Source: Methylobacterium sp. UNC378MF (lineage in GTDB: Bacteria > Pseudomonadota > Alphaproteobacteria > Rhizobiales > Beijerinckiaceae). Taken from it: a DNA stretch of 64,000 bases. The stretch is taken from assembly GCF_900103195.1 (NCBI RefSeq), contig NZ_FMWU01000023.1:33076-97075 (forward strand). Reading direction: 5' to 3'. Below are positions 43,741 through 53,158 of this stretch, piece after piece. The translations under genes and the position numbers were made by a program. Within the stretch, counting starts at the first letter, position 1. Every line of letters begins with the position of its first letter. Under the pieces are notes generated by a model. That model had not been told where the DNA came from and did not search any database. It saw only the letters and a program-made list of their open reading frames with translations.

Positions 43741-44682
43741 CTAATACCCCCGCGCCGCGTCGACCCCGTCCGGCACCTGGCCGGTGCGCCGGAAGGCCCG
43801 CAGGTTCTCCGCCACCGTGGCGGCCGCCGAATCCATGTCGGTCGGCCCCGAGATGTGCGGCAGAACCGTCACGCCGGGATGGGACCACAGCGGGGAATCC
43901 CCCGGCAGGGGCTCGACCTCGAAGACGTCGAGCACCGCGTGCGTGAGGTGTCCGGAATCGAGGGCGGCGATCAGGTCCGCGGTCACGACGATCGGCCCGC
44001 GTGCGAAATTGATCAGCGCAGCGCCCGGCTTCAGGGCCGCGAGCGTTTCGGCATTCACCAGCCCCCGCGTCTCCGGCGTCAGCGGCACGAGGCAGACGAG
44101 GATGTCGCACCGGCCGAGCATCGCCGGCAGCGTGTCCGCTCCGGAGACCGCGTCGATTCCGGGCAGGACCTTCGGGCTGCGGCTCCAGCCGACGACGCGG
44201 AAACCCGCCCCGGTGAGCCGGTCGGCCGCCGCGGCCCCGAGGGCGCCGAGTCCGAGCAGGCCCACAATCATGTCGGACGGCTTGCGATAGGCCTGGGGAC
44301 GCCAGACCCGATCCCGCTGCTGGCGGGCATAGGCCGGCATGTCGCGCTGGAGATAATAGGTCCAGGCCAGCACGGCCTCGGCCATGGTGCGGGCCATCTC
44401 ACGGTCGACCAGGCGGACGATCGGCAGCGGCCGGTCGAAGGCGCCGACGAGCTTCTCGACCCCGGCCCAGAGGCTCTGCACCCAGACGAGCCCCGGCAGC
44501 GCCGCGACCTCGGCCGGGTCGGGATTGGCCACGACGGCGACGCGCGCCGCCGCCCGGGCCGCATCGTCCATCACCCGGAACGGGATCACCTGTTCCTCGG
44601 GCATGGCCGCCGACAGGATCCGCAGATACTCCGCCTCCTGATCCGGCCCCTTGCACCCGACCAGGGCGATTGCCTCCGCCAT
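43741..44682 (-). CDS. ghrA: glyoxylate/hydroxypyruvate reductase A-like 2-hydroxyacid dehydrogenase
   Basis: A 313-residue NAD(P)-dependent D-2-hydroxyacid dehydrogenase. The dinucleotide motif is VGLLGLGALGAAAADRL; catalytic Arg in INFARGPIVVTADL, Glu in DVFEVEPLPGDSPLW and His in LPHISGPTD are all present. Length and the N-terminal pattern (VWVQSLWAGVEKLVG) fit GhrA of E. coli (312 residues), which reduces glyoxylate and hydroxypyruvate; in serine-cycle methylotrophs the main hydroxypyruvate reductase is a different protein. The ATG at 44682 matches GhrA; one at 44718 would add 12 residues. Confidence 0.88.
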   Translation of the reverse strand: MAEAIALVGCKGPDQEAEYLRILSAAMPEEQVIPFRVMDDAARAAARVAVVANPDPAEVAALPGLVWVQSLWAGVEKLVGAFDRPLPIVRLVDREMARTMAEAVLAWTYYLQRDMPAYARQQRDRVWRPQAYRKPSDMIVGLLGLGALGAAAADRLTGAGFRVVGWSRSPKVLPGIDAVSGADTLPAMLGRCDILVCLVPLTPETRGLVNAETLAALKPGAALINFARGPIVVTADLIAALDSGHLTHAVLDVFEVEPLPGDSPLWSHPGVTVLPHISGPTDMDSAAATVAENLRAFRRTGQVPDGVDAARGY

Positions 44683-44785
44683 CCGCGTCCTCCGCACCGT
44701 CCCGATGAACTCGTCCACACACGGACGAAGCAGGCGCTGTGCCCGATGGGATCCGGATCGTCGAGATGGGTCGGGCTCAGACGGG

Positions 44786-45073
44786 TCAGCGTGCCTCGAT
44801 CAAGGCCGGGTAGACCAGACGGACGTTGCGGCGCTCCTCGGGGATCGCGGTCTCGGGCCGCTGGCGGATGCTGCCGGTCATCGTCACCACTGCGGGCTCC
44901 GTCGGCCGCAGGCGCCAGCGCTCGGCCGCCTGGAGCGCGATGCGGGGCTTGGGACGCTCCAGATGCCGGTCCGCCCCCTCGGTCGGGACGGTGGCGAGCC
45001 CGACCAGCGTCATGGCGGCCAGCAGAGCGAACCGGGGCCAGGACCGGCGGGAACGGGCGGGACAGGAGGGCAT
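44786..45073 (-). CDS. small exported hypothetical protein
   Basis: A 95-residue protein with a signal-like N-terminus (basic ARSRRSWPR, then FALLAAMTLVGLATVPTEGA) and a mature part of about 60 residues rich in Arg, Pro and Glu (RHLERPKPRIALQAAERWRL, RNVRLVYPALIEAR). No domain recognised. Start at 45073 chosen because the signal begins there. It is divergent from an MFS gene. Confidence 0.6.
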   Translation of the reverse strand: MPSCPARSRRSWPRFALLAAMTLVGLATVPTEGADRHLERPKPRIALQAAERWRLRPTEPAVVTMTGSIRQRPETAIPEERRNVRLVYPALIEAR

Positions 45074-45232
45074 GGGAAGGGCACCGCGTGGACCTCCCCG
45101 TTCTGCGCTGCGCGCGTGAAGACGAAATCGAACCGAATCGATTTCCAACCAGTTCCCAACACCTGCCTACAGTCGCGGTAAATGTGCGCTGTCCAGGCAC
45201 GGTAAACGCTTGAATCGGGAGGACATGCGGGC

Positions 45233-46705
45233 ATGGCGAGCAAGGTCGAGGGGGGATCCGGGACGCCGGAACGCGCGGAGATCGGCCGCGTGATCGACAC
45301 CGACATCGCCGCGCGTCTGGACCGGCTGCCGTGGGGCCGCTTCCATGTCCTCGTGATCGTGGCGCTCGGCATCACCTGGGTGCTCGACGGGCTCGAGGTC
45401 ACGCTCGCCGGCTCGCTGGTGGGGGCGCTGCGCCAGCCGCCGATGTCCTTCTCCGAGCTCGATGTGGGGCTGGCGGCCTCCTGCTACCTCGTGGGCGCCG
45501 TCACCGGCGCCGTCGGCTTCGGCTGGCTCACGGACCGGATCGGCCGCAAGAAGCTGTTCTTCATCACGCTCGCCCTCTACCTCGTCGCCACCGCGGCCAC
45601 CGGCCTGTCGTGGAACATCTGGAGCTTCTGCGTCTGCCGCTTCCTGACGGGCGCGGGGATCGGCGGCGAGTACACGGCGATCAACTCGACCATCCAGGAG
45701 CTGGTCCCGGCCCGGGTCCGCGGCTGGACCAACCTCATCATCAACGGCTCGTTCTGGATCGGCGCGGCCCTCGGCTCGTTCATGTCGATCGTGCTGCTGA
45801 AGCCCGAGGTGATCGATCCGGCCTGGGGCTGGCGCGTCGCCTTCTTCACCGGCGGCGCGATCGGCCTCGTGATCCTGCTGCTGCGCACCTGGATCCCCGA
45901 GAGCCCGCGCTGGCTCGCGACCCACGGCTACGCGGCGGAAGCCGACCGGGTCGTCACCGGCATCGAGAAGCGCTTCACCGACGAGGGCGTGACCCTGCCG
46001 CCGGTGGACGAGAGCAAGCGCATGAAGGTCCGCACCCGCGACCACACCCCGCTCTCCGAAGTGTTCAAGGCGCTGTTCGTGACGAGCCGCAAGGAGACGA
46101 TGGTCGGCCTCGCGCTGATGATCGCGCAGGCCTTCTTCTACAACGCCCTGTTCTTCACTTACGCGCTGGTGCTGGAGCGCTTCTACGACGTGCCCGGCAA
46201 CCATGTCGGCTGGTACCTGCTGCCCTTCGCGCTCGGCTCGTTCCTCGGCCCGCTGCTGCTCGGGCGGCTGTTCGACACGATCGGCCGGCGCAAGATGATC
46301 GCCTTCACCTACGGCATCTCGGCACTGCTGCTGGCCGGCGTGGGCCTGCTGTTCCGCCTCGACGTGCTCGGGCCGGTCGGCCAGACCGGGGCCTGGATGG
46401 TGGTGTTCTTCTTCGCCTCGGCGGCGGCGAGTTCGGCCTATCTCACGGTCTCGGAGACCTTCCCGCTGGAGATCCGGGCGCTGGCCATCGCGGCCTTCTA
46501 CGCGGTCGGCACCGGCATCGGCGGCGTCTCGGGCCCGCTCCTGTTCGGCAGCCTGGTCGAGACCGGCTCCCGCGACTGGGTGCTGTTCGGCTACGGCCTC
46601 GGCGCGGCGCTGATGCTCATCGCGGCGATCGCCGGCGGGATCTGGGGCACGGCCGCGGAGGGCAAGTCCCTGGAAGAGGTGTCGAAGCCCCTGGCGGCGG
46701 CCTGA
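45233..46705 (+). CDS. major facilitator superfamily transporter (sugar/metabolite:H+ symporter type)
   Basis: A 490-residue transporter with 12 predicted helices. The A-motif is GWLTDRIGRKKLFF between helices 2 and 3, and its repeat GRLFDTIGRRKM lies between 8 and 9; PESPRW after helix 6 and RFLTGAGIGGEYTAINSTIQEL are typical of the sugar-porter and aromatic-acid groups. The substrate is not clear. The GGGAGG about 15 bases upstream supports the start. Its neighbour to the right, on the other strand, is glucokinase. Confidence 0.9.
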   Translation: MASKVEGGSGTPERAEIGRVIDTDIAARLDRLPWGRFHVLVIVALGITWVLDGLEVTLAGSLVGALRQPPMSFSELDVGLAASCYLVGAVTGAVGFGWLTDRIGRKKLFFITLALYLVATAATGLSWNIWSFCVCRFLTGAGIGGEYTAINSTIQELVPARVRGWTNLIINGSFWIGAALGSFMSIVLLKPEVIDPAWGWRVAFFTGGAIGLVILLLRTWIPESPRWLATHGYAAEADRVVTGIEKRFTDEGVTLPPVDESKRMKVRTRDHTPLSEVFKALFVTSRKETMVGLALMIAQAFFYNALFFTYALVLERFYDVPGNHVGWYLLPFALGSFLGPLLLGRLFDTIGRRKMIAFTYGISALLLAGVGLLFRLDVLGPVGQTGAWMVVFFFASAAASSAYLTVSETFPLEIRALAIAAFYAVGTGIGGVSGPLLFGSLVETGSRDWVLFGYGLGAALMLIAAIAGGIWGTAAEGKSLEEVSKPLAAA

Positions 46706-46768
46706 ACGCCGTCGTCCATGCGGGCGGAGCGGGCGATGCAGCCTCGCTCCGCCCGCCGATGCCGCGCG

Positions 46769-46799
46769 GCCCTGGATTGCTTCGCTGCGCGCGAGGACG
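46769..46799. repeat. half copy of palindromic repeat family A
   Basis: GCCCTGGATTGCTTCGCTGC followed by GCGCGAGGACG resembles the right arm of the 33400-33491 repeat (CCCTGGATTGCTTCGCTCCGC). It sits between the stops of the MFS gene and glk. Confidence 0.6.
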
Positions 46800-46809
46800 G
46801 CTCAGGCCG

Positions 46810-47811
46810 TCACCCTGCTTTCCGCCACACCTGCCCGTGGTAGACGAACTTCGCGCCCTCGTTCGCCAGCGCCGCCAGCCCCCGGAAGGCGGGATCGTGG
46901 ACGGTGATCACGCTGGTCGGGATCTTGCGCATCATGGCGGCGAAGGGCGCCTTCTTCTCGAAAGCGGCCCGGAAGCCGCTTTCCTCGAGCACCTTGAGGA
47001 TCCGGGGCGCGATGCCGCCGCCGATATAGACGCCGCTCGTCGCCAGGAAGGTCAGCGCGAGATCGCCGCAGACTCGGCCGAGCACCCGGCCGAACAGCTC
47101 GAGCGTCTCGGCCGCGTGCGGATCAGTGGCCCTGAGCCCCGCCTCGGTGACCGCGGCCGGCTCGATCTTCTCGTGCGGCTGCCCGGTCCGGACATGCGCC
47201 ACGGCCGCGTGCAGCCGCGACAGGCCCGGTCCCGACAGCACCGTCTCCACGGTGATGCGGTCCTCGACCCGCTCCAGGGCGTGCCAGATCTTCTCCTCGA
47301 AGGCGTCGGCCGGACCGATATCGGTGTGGCCCACCTCGGTGGACACGATGGCGAGGTGCGCCGCGTAGGGCACCAGCGCCGCCGCGCCGAAGCCGGTCCC
47401 GGGGCCCAGCACCACCCGGGCGCCGCCGGGCACGGGCGGACAGGGTCCGACCGGCGTGAGGTCGTGCGGCTCGATATCGGCGGCGCCGGCCGCCACCGGC
47501 ACGTAATCGTTGACGACCACCGCGGAAGAGAGACCGAAATCCTCGGCGATGCGCTGTCCCGCGATCTTCCAATGCGCGTTCGTCAGCTGGATCTCCGGCC
47601 CGTCGACCCGGCCGGCAATCGCCAGGATGGCCGAGCGCGGCGCCGGGCCGCCCCCCTTCGCGAGCGACGCCTTGATGGCGCTCGACGGATCGGGATGGTC
47701 GGCGGTGGTCTCGTGCGCGAGCAGGCGGGGCTGATCGCCAGTCTTCTCGATGAGGCCGAACCGGGCGTTCGTGCCGCCGATGTCGCCGACCAGAACCGGA
47801 AACTCGAACAT
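46810..47811 (-). CDS. glk: glucokinase
   Basis: A 333-residue bacterial glucokinase (ROK-distinct Glk family), making glucose-6-phosphate from glucose. Visible motifs: phosphate loop VLVGDIGGTNARFGLIE, catalytic Asp in VVVNDYVPVA, LGPGTGFGAAALVPY, Glu in IVSTEVGHTDIGP and the adenosine motif VYIGGGIAPRIL. The start at 47811 places the phosphate loop near residue 10, as usual. It lies on the same strand as the DUF4260 and otsB genes. Confidence 0.95.
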   Translation of the reverse strand: MFEFPVLVGDIGGTNARFGLIEKTGDQPRLLAHETTADHPDPSSAIKASLAKGGGPAPRSAILAIAGRVDGPEIQLTNAHWKIAGQRIAEDFGLSSAVVVNDYVPVAAGAADIEPHDLTPVGPCPPVPGGARVVLGPGTGFGAAALVPYAAHLAIVSTEVGHTDIGPADAFEEKIWHALERVEDRITVETVLSGPGLSRLHAAVAHVRTGQPHEKIEPAAVTEAGLRATDPHAAETLELFGRVLGRVCGDLALTFLATSGVYIGGGIAPRILKVLEESGFRAAFEKKAPFAAMMRKIPTSVITVHDPAFRGLAALANEGAKFVYHGQVWRKAG

Positions 47812-47929
47812 CGCAACACGCCTCTGCTGTCTGGCCCGCCGCCGTCGGGATAGCCACCCGCCGCGGCTCCGGCGATACATCGGCCGCGCGCCCCGGCGCG
47901 AGCAAGTCCTATTCGGTACCGACCGCCTC

Positions 47930-48334
47930 TCAATGCGGTGCGATCGTCCCGTCACCCGCCCGGCCGATCACACCCAGATGCGTGTCGCCGAAACCGCTCG
48001 CATATTTGAGCCCGTAGCCGAGCGCGCGATCAAGGCCGATATGGGCGAGCCAGATCAGCGCCAATCCCGCGAGGTCGGGACGGTCGAATCCGGCCGCCAG
48101 CGACAGGCCGATCAGCGGCAGGGCCAGCGTATGCATCAGGTTGTAGAGCACGGCGCCGGCCACCGGACCGGCCGCATAGCCCAGCAAGCTCAGGTCGGGG
48201 GCGAACAGCAGCGCCGCGAAGAGCCACCACGATTGCCCGAGCCAGCCATAGGCCCATAGGGCCGCAGCCAGGATGCAGGCGCCCTCCAGACGCAGCAGCA
48301 TGCGCGGCCAGCCCTCGACGGAACGACCCGACAT
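47930..48334 (-). CDS. DUF4260 family membrane protein
   Basis: A 134-residue integral membrane protein with about four helices. DUF4260 signatures are LLRLEGACILAAALWAYGWL, FAPDLSLLGYAAGPVAGAVL-type, YNLMHTLALPLIGLSL, LIWLAHIGLDRALGYGLKYA and GFGDTHLG near the end. The family's function is unknown. It lies between glk and otsB. Confidence 0.9.
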   Translation of the reverse strand: MSGRSVEGWPRMLLRLEGACILAAALWAYGWLGQSWWLFAALLFAPDLSLLGYAAGPVAGAVLYNLMHTLALPLIGLSLAAGFDRPDLAGLALIWLAHIGLDRALGYGLKYASGFGDTHLGVIGRAGDGTIAPH

Positions 48335-48394
48335 CGCAGTCTCCCTTGATCTGCGCGCGCGGCCGGATGGCGCCCGGCCGAACGGAGAGGCCGC

Positions 48395-49138
48395 TCAGGC
48401 CGGCGGCAGCGCGTCGGGGTCGATCGCGCCCCCAGCGGCCCAGTCGCGCAGCAGATCGCGGACGGCCGCCGGATCGGAGAGGCGGCGACGGGCGACGGTC
48501 TCGCCGCCGCCGACACGCACCGCGACGCCGCCATCCTCGTTGACCGACGCGAAGGCGATCTCGTCGGTCCGGTCGTCGCCGAAGAAGACGGGTGTCCGTC
48601 CGGCATAGGGCGCCTGCGCCATGAAGGCCCGGATCGCGTGGGCCTTGGTGGCCTGCGCCGGAACGATTTCGCCGACCGCCTTTCCGAGCTGCAGGCGGTA
48701 ACCGGCGCCGAGCGCCTCCGCCGCGCCCTTCACCAGCGCCTCCGCCCGGGCGGCATCGTCCGGGCTCGCGAGGCGCCAATGCACCGCCACCGAGGCGCCC
48801 TTGTCCTCGATCAGAACCTGCGCCAGCGCGGCGGTCTCGGCCTGGAGGCGCGCCACCTGCCCGCGCAGATCCGGATGGTCCTCCGCACGGCCGCCCGTGA
48901 TCGCGCCGCCGACCCGGCACTCGACGCCGTGCAGACCGGCGGCGTCGAGGCGGGACGGCGCCAGGAAGTCGTCGATGACCGTGACCGGCCGCCCCGTCAC
49001 GATCGCGAGGGCCCCGTCGAGGCGGTCCCGGAGCCGCTCCAGGGTTTCCACCAGCCCGGGCTCGACCTGCACGGCGTCCGGCCGCGGCGCGATCTCGGCG
49101 AGCGTGCCGTCGAAGTCGAGGAAAAGGGCGATGTCCAT
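48395..49138 (-). CDS. otsB: trehalose-6-phosphate phosphatase
   Basis: A 247-residue HAD phosphatase. The nucleophile Asp is in LFLDFDGTLAEIAPRP; motif II is AIVTGRPV; the Lys region is KAHAIRAFM; the last acidic motif is FFGDDRTDEIAFASVNEDGG. These are the OtsB signatures, so the product should dephosphorylate trehalose-6-phosphate in osmoprotection. otsA is not in the window. The start at 49138 is directly before the first HAD strand. Confidence 0.93.
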   Translation of the reverse strand: MDIALFLDFDGTLAEIAPRPDAVQVEPGLVETLERLRDRLDGALAIVTGRPVTVIDDFLAPSRLDAAGLHGVECRVGGAITGGRAEDHPDLRGQVARLQAETAALAQVLIEDKGASVAVHWRLASPDDAARAEALVKGAAEALGAGYRLQLGKAVGEIVPAQATKAHAIRAFMAQAPYAGRTPVFFGDDRTDEIAFASVNEDGGVAVRVGGGETVARRRLSDPAAVRDLLRDWAAGGAIDPDALPPA

Positions 49139-49253
49139 CGCGGGCGATCCCGGGCTCGAGTGTCGGGGACGGGCTAGCACGGGCGCGCCGGACGACAAAC
49201 GCCGGCCGAGCCGCCCTATCTGGATTCGCGCAGCCACGGCGCGAGGTTTGTCC

Positions 49254-49763
49254 ATGAGAGGATCACCGTTCTGGCCCGTTCCGGATCCGGTCGGGCCCGG
49301 CGAGGAGAGCGTCTGGGATTATCCACGACCGCCGCGGCTGGAGCCGGTGACCGAGCGATTGCGGGTGCATCTCGGGGGCGTCGCGATCGCGACGACCGGG
49401 GCGGGGTACCGCGTGCTCGAGACCTCGCACCCGCCGACCTACTACCTGCCGCCGGATGCCATCGCGGACGGGGCGCTCGTGAACCCGCGGCGCGGCGGGA
49501 TCTGCGAGTGGAAGGGACAGGCGCTCCTGTTCGACGTGCGTGGCGGCGATCGTCTCGCGCCCGGCGCCGCCTGGGCCTATCCGGACCCGACCCCGGATTT
49601 CCGCGCGATCGCCGGCTACGTCGCGTTCTACGCCGGCCCGATGGATGCCTGCTTCGTCGGCGCGGCCCAGGTGACGCCGCAGCCCGGGAATTTCTACGGC
49701 GGCTGGATCACGCCCGGCATCGTCGGGCCGTTCAAGGGCGGGCCCGGGACGATGGGCTGGTGA
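49254..49763 (+). CDS. DUF427 family protein
   Basis: A 169-residue DUF427 protein: VWDYPRPPRLEPVTERLRVH, IATTGAGYRVLETSHPPTYYLP-like, CEWKGQALLFDVRGG and AWAYPDPTPDFRAIAGYVAFY. The family has no established function. Start 49254 is an ATG and the first residues fit the family N-terminus. The gene for a serine hydrolase follows 52 bases downstream. Confidence 0.9.
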   Translation: MRGSPFWPVPDPVGPGEESVWDYPRPPRLEPVTERLRVHLGGVAIATTGAGYRVLETSHPPTYYLPPDAIADGALVNPRRGGICEWKGQALLFDVRGGDRLAPGAAWAYPDPTPDFRAIAGYVAFYAGPMDACFVGAAQVTPQPGNFYGGWITPGIVGPFKGGPGTMGW

Positions 49764-49815
49764 TTTTCTCCCCCGCCCCTTCTACGTTCCGGGACCCAGG
49801 CGACCAGGAGACCGC

Positions 49816-51039
49816 ATGAGCGCGCTGACCGAGACCGATCCGACCGGCGCCGGGTTCAGCCCGGAGGGTCTCGCACGGATCGCGCCGTGGATGGACCGCC
49901 TCGTCGCCGAGGGCCGGCTGGCCGGCCTGTCGGTCACAGTGGCGCGGCGCGGCCGCATCGCGTTCGCGCGCGCCTGCGGGCAGGCCGACCTCGCCCGGGG
50001 GACGCCCTTCACCCTCGATACGGTGACGCGGATCTACTCGATGACGAAGCCGCTCACCTCGGTGGCGGTGATGCAGCTCTACGAGCAGGGCCTGTTCCAG
50101 CTCGACGATCCGGTCTCCCGGGTCCTGCCCGAGTTCGCCGAGATGCGGGTGGCGGTGGGCGGCAACCGGGCGAAGCTCGAGACCGAGCCGGCGCGCCGGG
50201 CGATCACCGTTCGGGATCTGCTGACCCACACGGCCGGGCTGACCTACGGCTTCATGGAGGCGACCCTTGTCGATGCGCAGTACCGCGAGCAGGGCATCGA
50301 CTTCCTGGCGCGCGAGGGCACGCTCGCCGACATGACCGCCCGGGTGGCGAAGCTGCCGCTCCTCGCCCAGCCCGGCAGCGCCTGGAACTACAGCGTCGCC
50401 ACCGACGTGCTCGGCCAGTACGTGGCCGCCTTGAGCGGCCGCCCGTTCGCCGACCACCTCCGCGAGGCGGTGATCGGGCCCCTCGGCATGGTCGATACCG
50501 ACTTCTCGGTGCGCCCGGAGCTGATGCCGCGCTTCTGCGCGGCCTATGCGTATGATCGCGCGCGGCAGCTGCGCCTGTTCGACGATTCCGTGGACACGGC
50601 TTTCGCGCAGCCGCCCGCCATCGCGTCCGGCGGCGGCGGACTCGTCTCCACGGCCGCCGATTACCAGCGCTTCTGCCGGATGATCCTCAACCGGGGCACC
50701 CTCGACGGCAGGCGCCTTCTGAGCCGCAAGACGGTCGACTTGATGCTGGCGAACCACCTGCCGGGCGATCTCGCGGCGATGGGCACGCCGCGCTTCGCCG
50801 AGACCTCCTACACGGGCATCGGCTTCGGCCTGGGCTTCTCGGTGATGCTCGATCCGGCCCGCGCCCAGATCCTCGGGACCGCCGGCGAGGTCGCCTGGGG
50901 CGGCCTCGCCTCGACGGCGTTCTGGATCGATCCCGCCGAGGATCTCTCGGTGGTGCTCATGACGCAGCTCGTGCCGTCCTCGGCTCTGCCGATCCGGCGC
51001 GAACTGCGCGTTCTGACCTACGCGGCCCTGGCCGATTGA
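49816..51039 (+). CDS. serine hydrolase of the beta-lactamase (class C/EstB) fold
   Basis: A 407-residue protein without a signal peptide, hence likely cytoplasmic. The Ser-x-x-Lys motif is SMTK in IYSMTKPLTSVAVMQLYEQG, the Tyr motif is in WNYSVATDVLGQYV, and a Gly-rich strand (EVAWGGLASTAFWIDP) stands in for the KTG site. This combination fits EstB-like esterases and DD-peptidase relatives rather than true beta-lactamases. The natural substrate is unknown. Confidence 0.9.
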   Translation: MSALTETDPTGAGFSPEGLARIAPWMDRLVAEGRLAGLSVTVARRGRIAFARACGQADLARGTPFTLDTVTRIYSMTKPLTSVAVMQLYEQGLFQLDDPVSRVLPEFAEMRVAVGGNRAKLETEPARRAITVRDLLTHTAGLTYGFMEATLVDAQYREQGIDFLAREGTLADMTARVAKLPLLAQPGSAWNYSVATDVLGQYVAALSGRPFADHLREAVIGPLGMVDTDFSVRPELMPRFCAAYAYDRARQLRLFDDSVDTAFAQPPAIASGGGGLVSTAADYQRFCRMILNRGTLDGRRLLSRKTVDLMLANHLPGDLAAMGTPRFAETSYTGIGFGLGFSVMLDPARAQILGTAGEVAWGGLASTAFWIDPAEDLSVVLMTQLVPSSALPIRRELRVLTYAALAD

Positions 51040-51052
51040 GGATCGGCGCCGC

Positions 51053-51667
51053 TCACTCCTTGGCGGGGGCGTCGGCTGCGGCCGGCTTCTGCGCCGGCTT
51101 GGCGCCGGCCTTGGCGGTCGGCTTGGGGGCGGCACCCGCATATTCGGGATCGCTGCGGGGACCGTTCGGACCGTTGGTCGGGCCGGGAAGCTGCCCGGGG
51201 GCGACATCGGTGACCTTGTTCCAGGTCTGCGACTTGCACAGGAACGCGATCAGGCAGCCGCGCACCGTGAGTTCACCGGGCGTATCCGTCCAGATGGTGA
51301 CGTCGTAGGACTTGCCGTCCTCGGAATTGTAGATCTTGCCCTCGTAATGGGCATCGGCGTTCGGCTTCAGGCCCAGAATGAGCTGGTGGCCGAGCGACGG
51401 CCGGGTCTGCTTCTTGGGATCGGGGTTCTTGAAGTCGATCCGCGGCTCGCCCTTGTCGTTCAGCGGGACCTTCAGCCACACCACGTAGCCGCACAGCCGG
51501 TCACCGGCCGTCCCGCACTTCTCGAGGCGCACGCGGGCGCGGCCGTCCTCGGTCAGATAGGTACCGCTGGGATCGGTCGGCGTCGCGGCCTGCGCCACGC
51601 CCGTCAGTGCCGAGAGCGCCAGGATCGCGAGCGGCGCAACCCGGCGACCGATCGATGAAAACCGCAT
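51053..51667 (-). CDS. DUF2147 family exported protein
   Basis: A 204-residue protein with a Sec signal (RVAPLAILALSALTGVAQAA). The DUF2147 core has PSGTYLTEDGRARVRLEKCG, LCGYVVWLKVPL, YEGKIYNSEDGKSYDVTIW and LTVRGCLIAFLCKSQTW. The last 45 residues are an Ala/Lys/Pro-rich tail. The family is exported and widespread, with no assigned activity. The start at 51667 begins the signal. Confidence 0.92.
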   Translation of the reverse strand: MRFSSIGRRVAPLAILALSALTGVAQAATPTDPSGTYLTEDGRARVRLEKCGTAGDRLCGYVVWLKVPLNDKGEPRIDFKNPDPKKQTRPSLGHQLILGLKPNADAHYEGKIYNSEDGKSYDVTIWTDTPGELTVRGCLIAFLCKSQTWNKVTDVAPGQLPGPTNGPNGPRSDPEYAGAAPKPTAKAGAKPAQKPAAADAPAKE

Positions 51668-51897
51668 ACCGAACTCCCATCCTCGCGAGTCGTGATGGAG
51701 CCTTGAACGGCCGCCCTCGCGTAAACCGCTTCCGCGCACGGAAAGATCACTCCCTCCGCGTCATCGCGCCCGCGCCGCACCGAGAACCGGACGGCGTGCG
51801 CGTCATGCCCGCCCTCTCCCGCGCGAAGTTGTCCGCATCATGACAACTCAGCCGGGGTTTTGGATGGTGATCGACCCGGCGATACTGGGACTGACGG

Positions 51898-52428
51898 TCA
51901 GATCCGCGTCGGCGGCAGGCTGCGGCCGGGTCCGAGAGCGCGCTGCATCAGTGTCACGTCGAGCCAGCGCCCGTGCTTGTAGCCGACAGCCGCGAGGGTG
52001 CCGACCGGCGTGAAACCGAGGCTCCGGTGCAGCGCGATCGAGGCGGGAGAGCCGCTCTCGGCGATGATGGCCACGAGCGACCGGCAATCAATCTGCTCGC
52101 TCGCGGCGATCAGCGCCGTCAGCAGGGACCGCCCGAGCCCGCCGCCGCGGGCCGAACGGGCGACGTAGATCGAATCCTCGAGAGTCGAGCGGTAGGCGGC
52201 GCGCTGGTGATAGGGGCCGGCATAGGCATAGCCCGCGACCGCGCCGCCACGGTCGGCGACGAGATACGGAAAGCCGCCTGCGCGCAGGACGTCGTAGCGG
52301 CGCGTCATCTCGGCCAGGGACGGCGGCTCCGTCTCGAAGCTGGCCGTGCCGGAAACGACGGCGTCGCCGTAGATCGCCGCGATGGCGGGGAGATCGGCCT
52401 CGTTGGCCGGGCGTATCACGTCTGTCAC
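51898..52428 (-). CDS. GNAT-family N-acetyltransferase (phosphinothricin acetyltransferase-like)
   Basis: A 176-residue acetyltransferase: VIRPANEADLPAIAAIYGDAV, GTASFETEPPSLAEMTRR, VAGYAYAGPYHQRAAYRSTL, EDSIYVARSARGGGLGRSLL and LHRSLGFTPVGTLAAVGYKH. The FE.EPP, RPAYR-like and G.G.G..L segments match the Pat/Bar and methionine sulfone acetyltransferase group, which acylate phosphinothricin or amino acids such as methionine sulfoximine. The true substrate is unknown. Confidence 0.9.
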   Translation of the reverse strand: MTDVIRPANEADLPAIAAIYGDAVVSGTASFETEPPSLAEMTRRYDVLRAGGFPYLVADRGGAVAGYAYAGPYHQRAAYRSTLEDSIYVARSARGGGLGRSLLTALIAASEQIDCRSLVAIIAESGSPASIALHRSLGFTPVGTLAAVGYKHGRWLDVTLMQRALGPGRSLPPTRI

Positions 52429-52546
52429 GGCCGCAGGTTAGGCGAAGCCGCGTCGTTCCGGCAACGGGCCCCCGCGTGCGGCGGACCGTGAAACGGCGGC
52501 GGGACCGGCGTCGGGCGCGGATCCCGGACGATCGAAACGGAGTCGA

Positions 52547-52756
52547 TTACTCGGCGGCCGTCATTTCGGCGGTGAAGTGGCCGCACCAATCCTTCGACGC
52601 GACGACCGGCCAGAGGCCCTTGGACTCGGGCGCCGGCTGGCTGACCGGGGGATTGAAGCGGCAGAGGCCCTCATCACCCTGCGCCTGGGCGCCGTTGAGC
52701 TTGTGATCGTCGAAGAAGCGGCAGCTCTCGCAAGCGGCGTTCGCGGTACCGGCCAT
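52547..52756 (-). CDS. small Cys-containing conserved hypothetical protein
   Basis: A 69-residue protein with four Cys (ACESCRFFD, GLCRFNPP, DWCGHFTA) spaced as CxxC...C...C, which could bind a metal. It is widely seen in Methylobacteriaceae as a conserved hypothetical protein. A/T-rich sequence lies upstream of the start. Function unknown. Confidence 0.7.
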   Translation of the reverse strand: MAGTANAACESCRFFDDHKLNGAQAQGDEGLCRFNPPVSQPAPESKGLWPVVASKDWCGHFTAEMTAAE

Positions 52757-53158
52757 CGGGGTTCTCCATCGGCTGTCTTGGGGTGGTGGGGCTGTCGCAA
52801 CGGCGGCCCCTCCACACTTCTTAATTAGAATAGGTCCAATGAAGGTTCAACGGCAAGCTTGCGCGGAGCTTGCGCCGCGGCCGGCCCGGGCCGGTGGAGA
52901 ATGGATGGCTGGAGGATGCGTCGGACGCGATGAGGCGCCGGTACAGGGGGTCTGGTGGATGCGCCAACCGCCGTCACGCGGTCGCAGCGGGAGCGATGGG
53001 CACTCCGCGTCCGGCCCCGACCTCTGCAACGGGTGATGCCCGAACGCGACGAAGCCGGATTCCCTGCGGAAATCCGGCTTCGGTGGCGCAAGCGGCGATC
53101 CCACGATCACCGTCAGGTCATGACGCGATGCCGTCGAAGGAGACGGCCGCGGATGGGT
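52757..53158. other. intergenic region with a hairpin, no gene found
   Basis: About 400 bases between two same-strand genes. The A/T-rich stretch at 52820-52845 probably carries the promoter of the small Cys-containing gene. The perfect inverted repeat GAAGCCGGATT/AATCCGGCTTC (53051-53061 with 53071-53081) has a 9-base loop. Frames in the interval are G/C-rich shadows. Confidence 0.5.
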
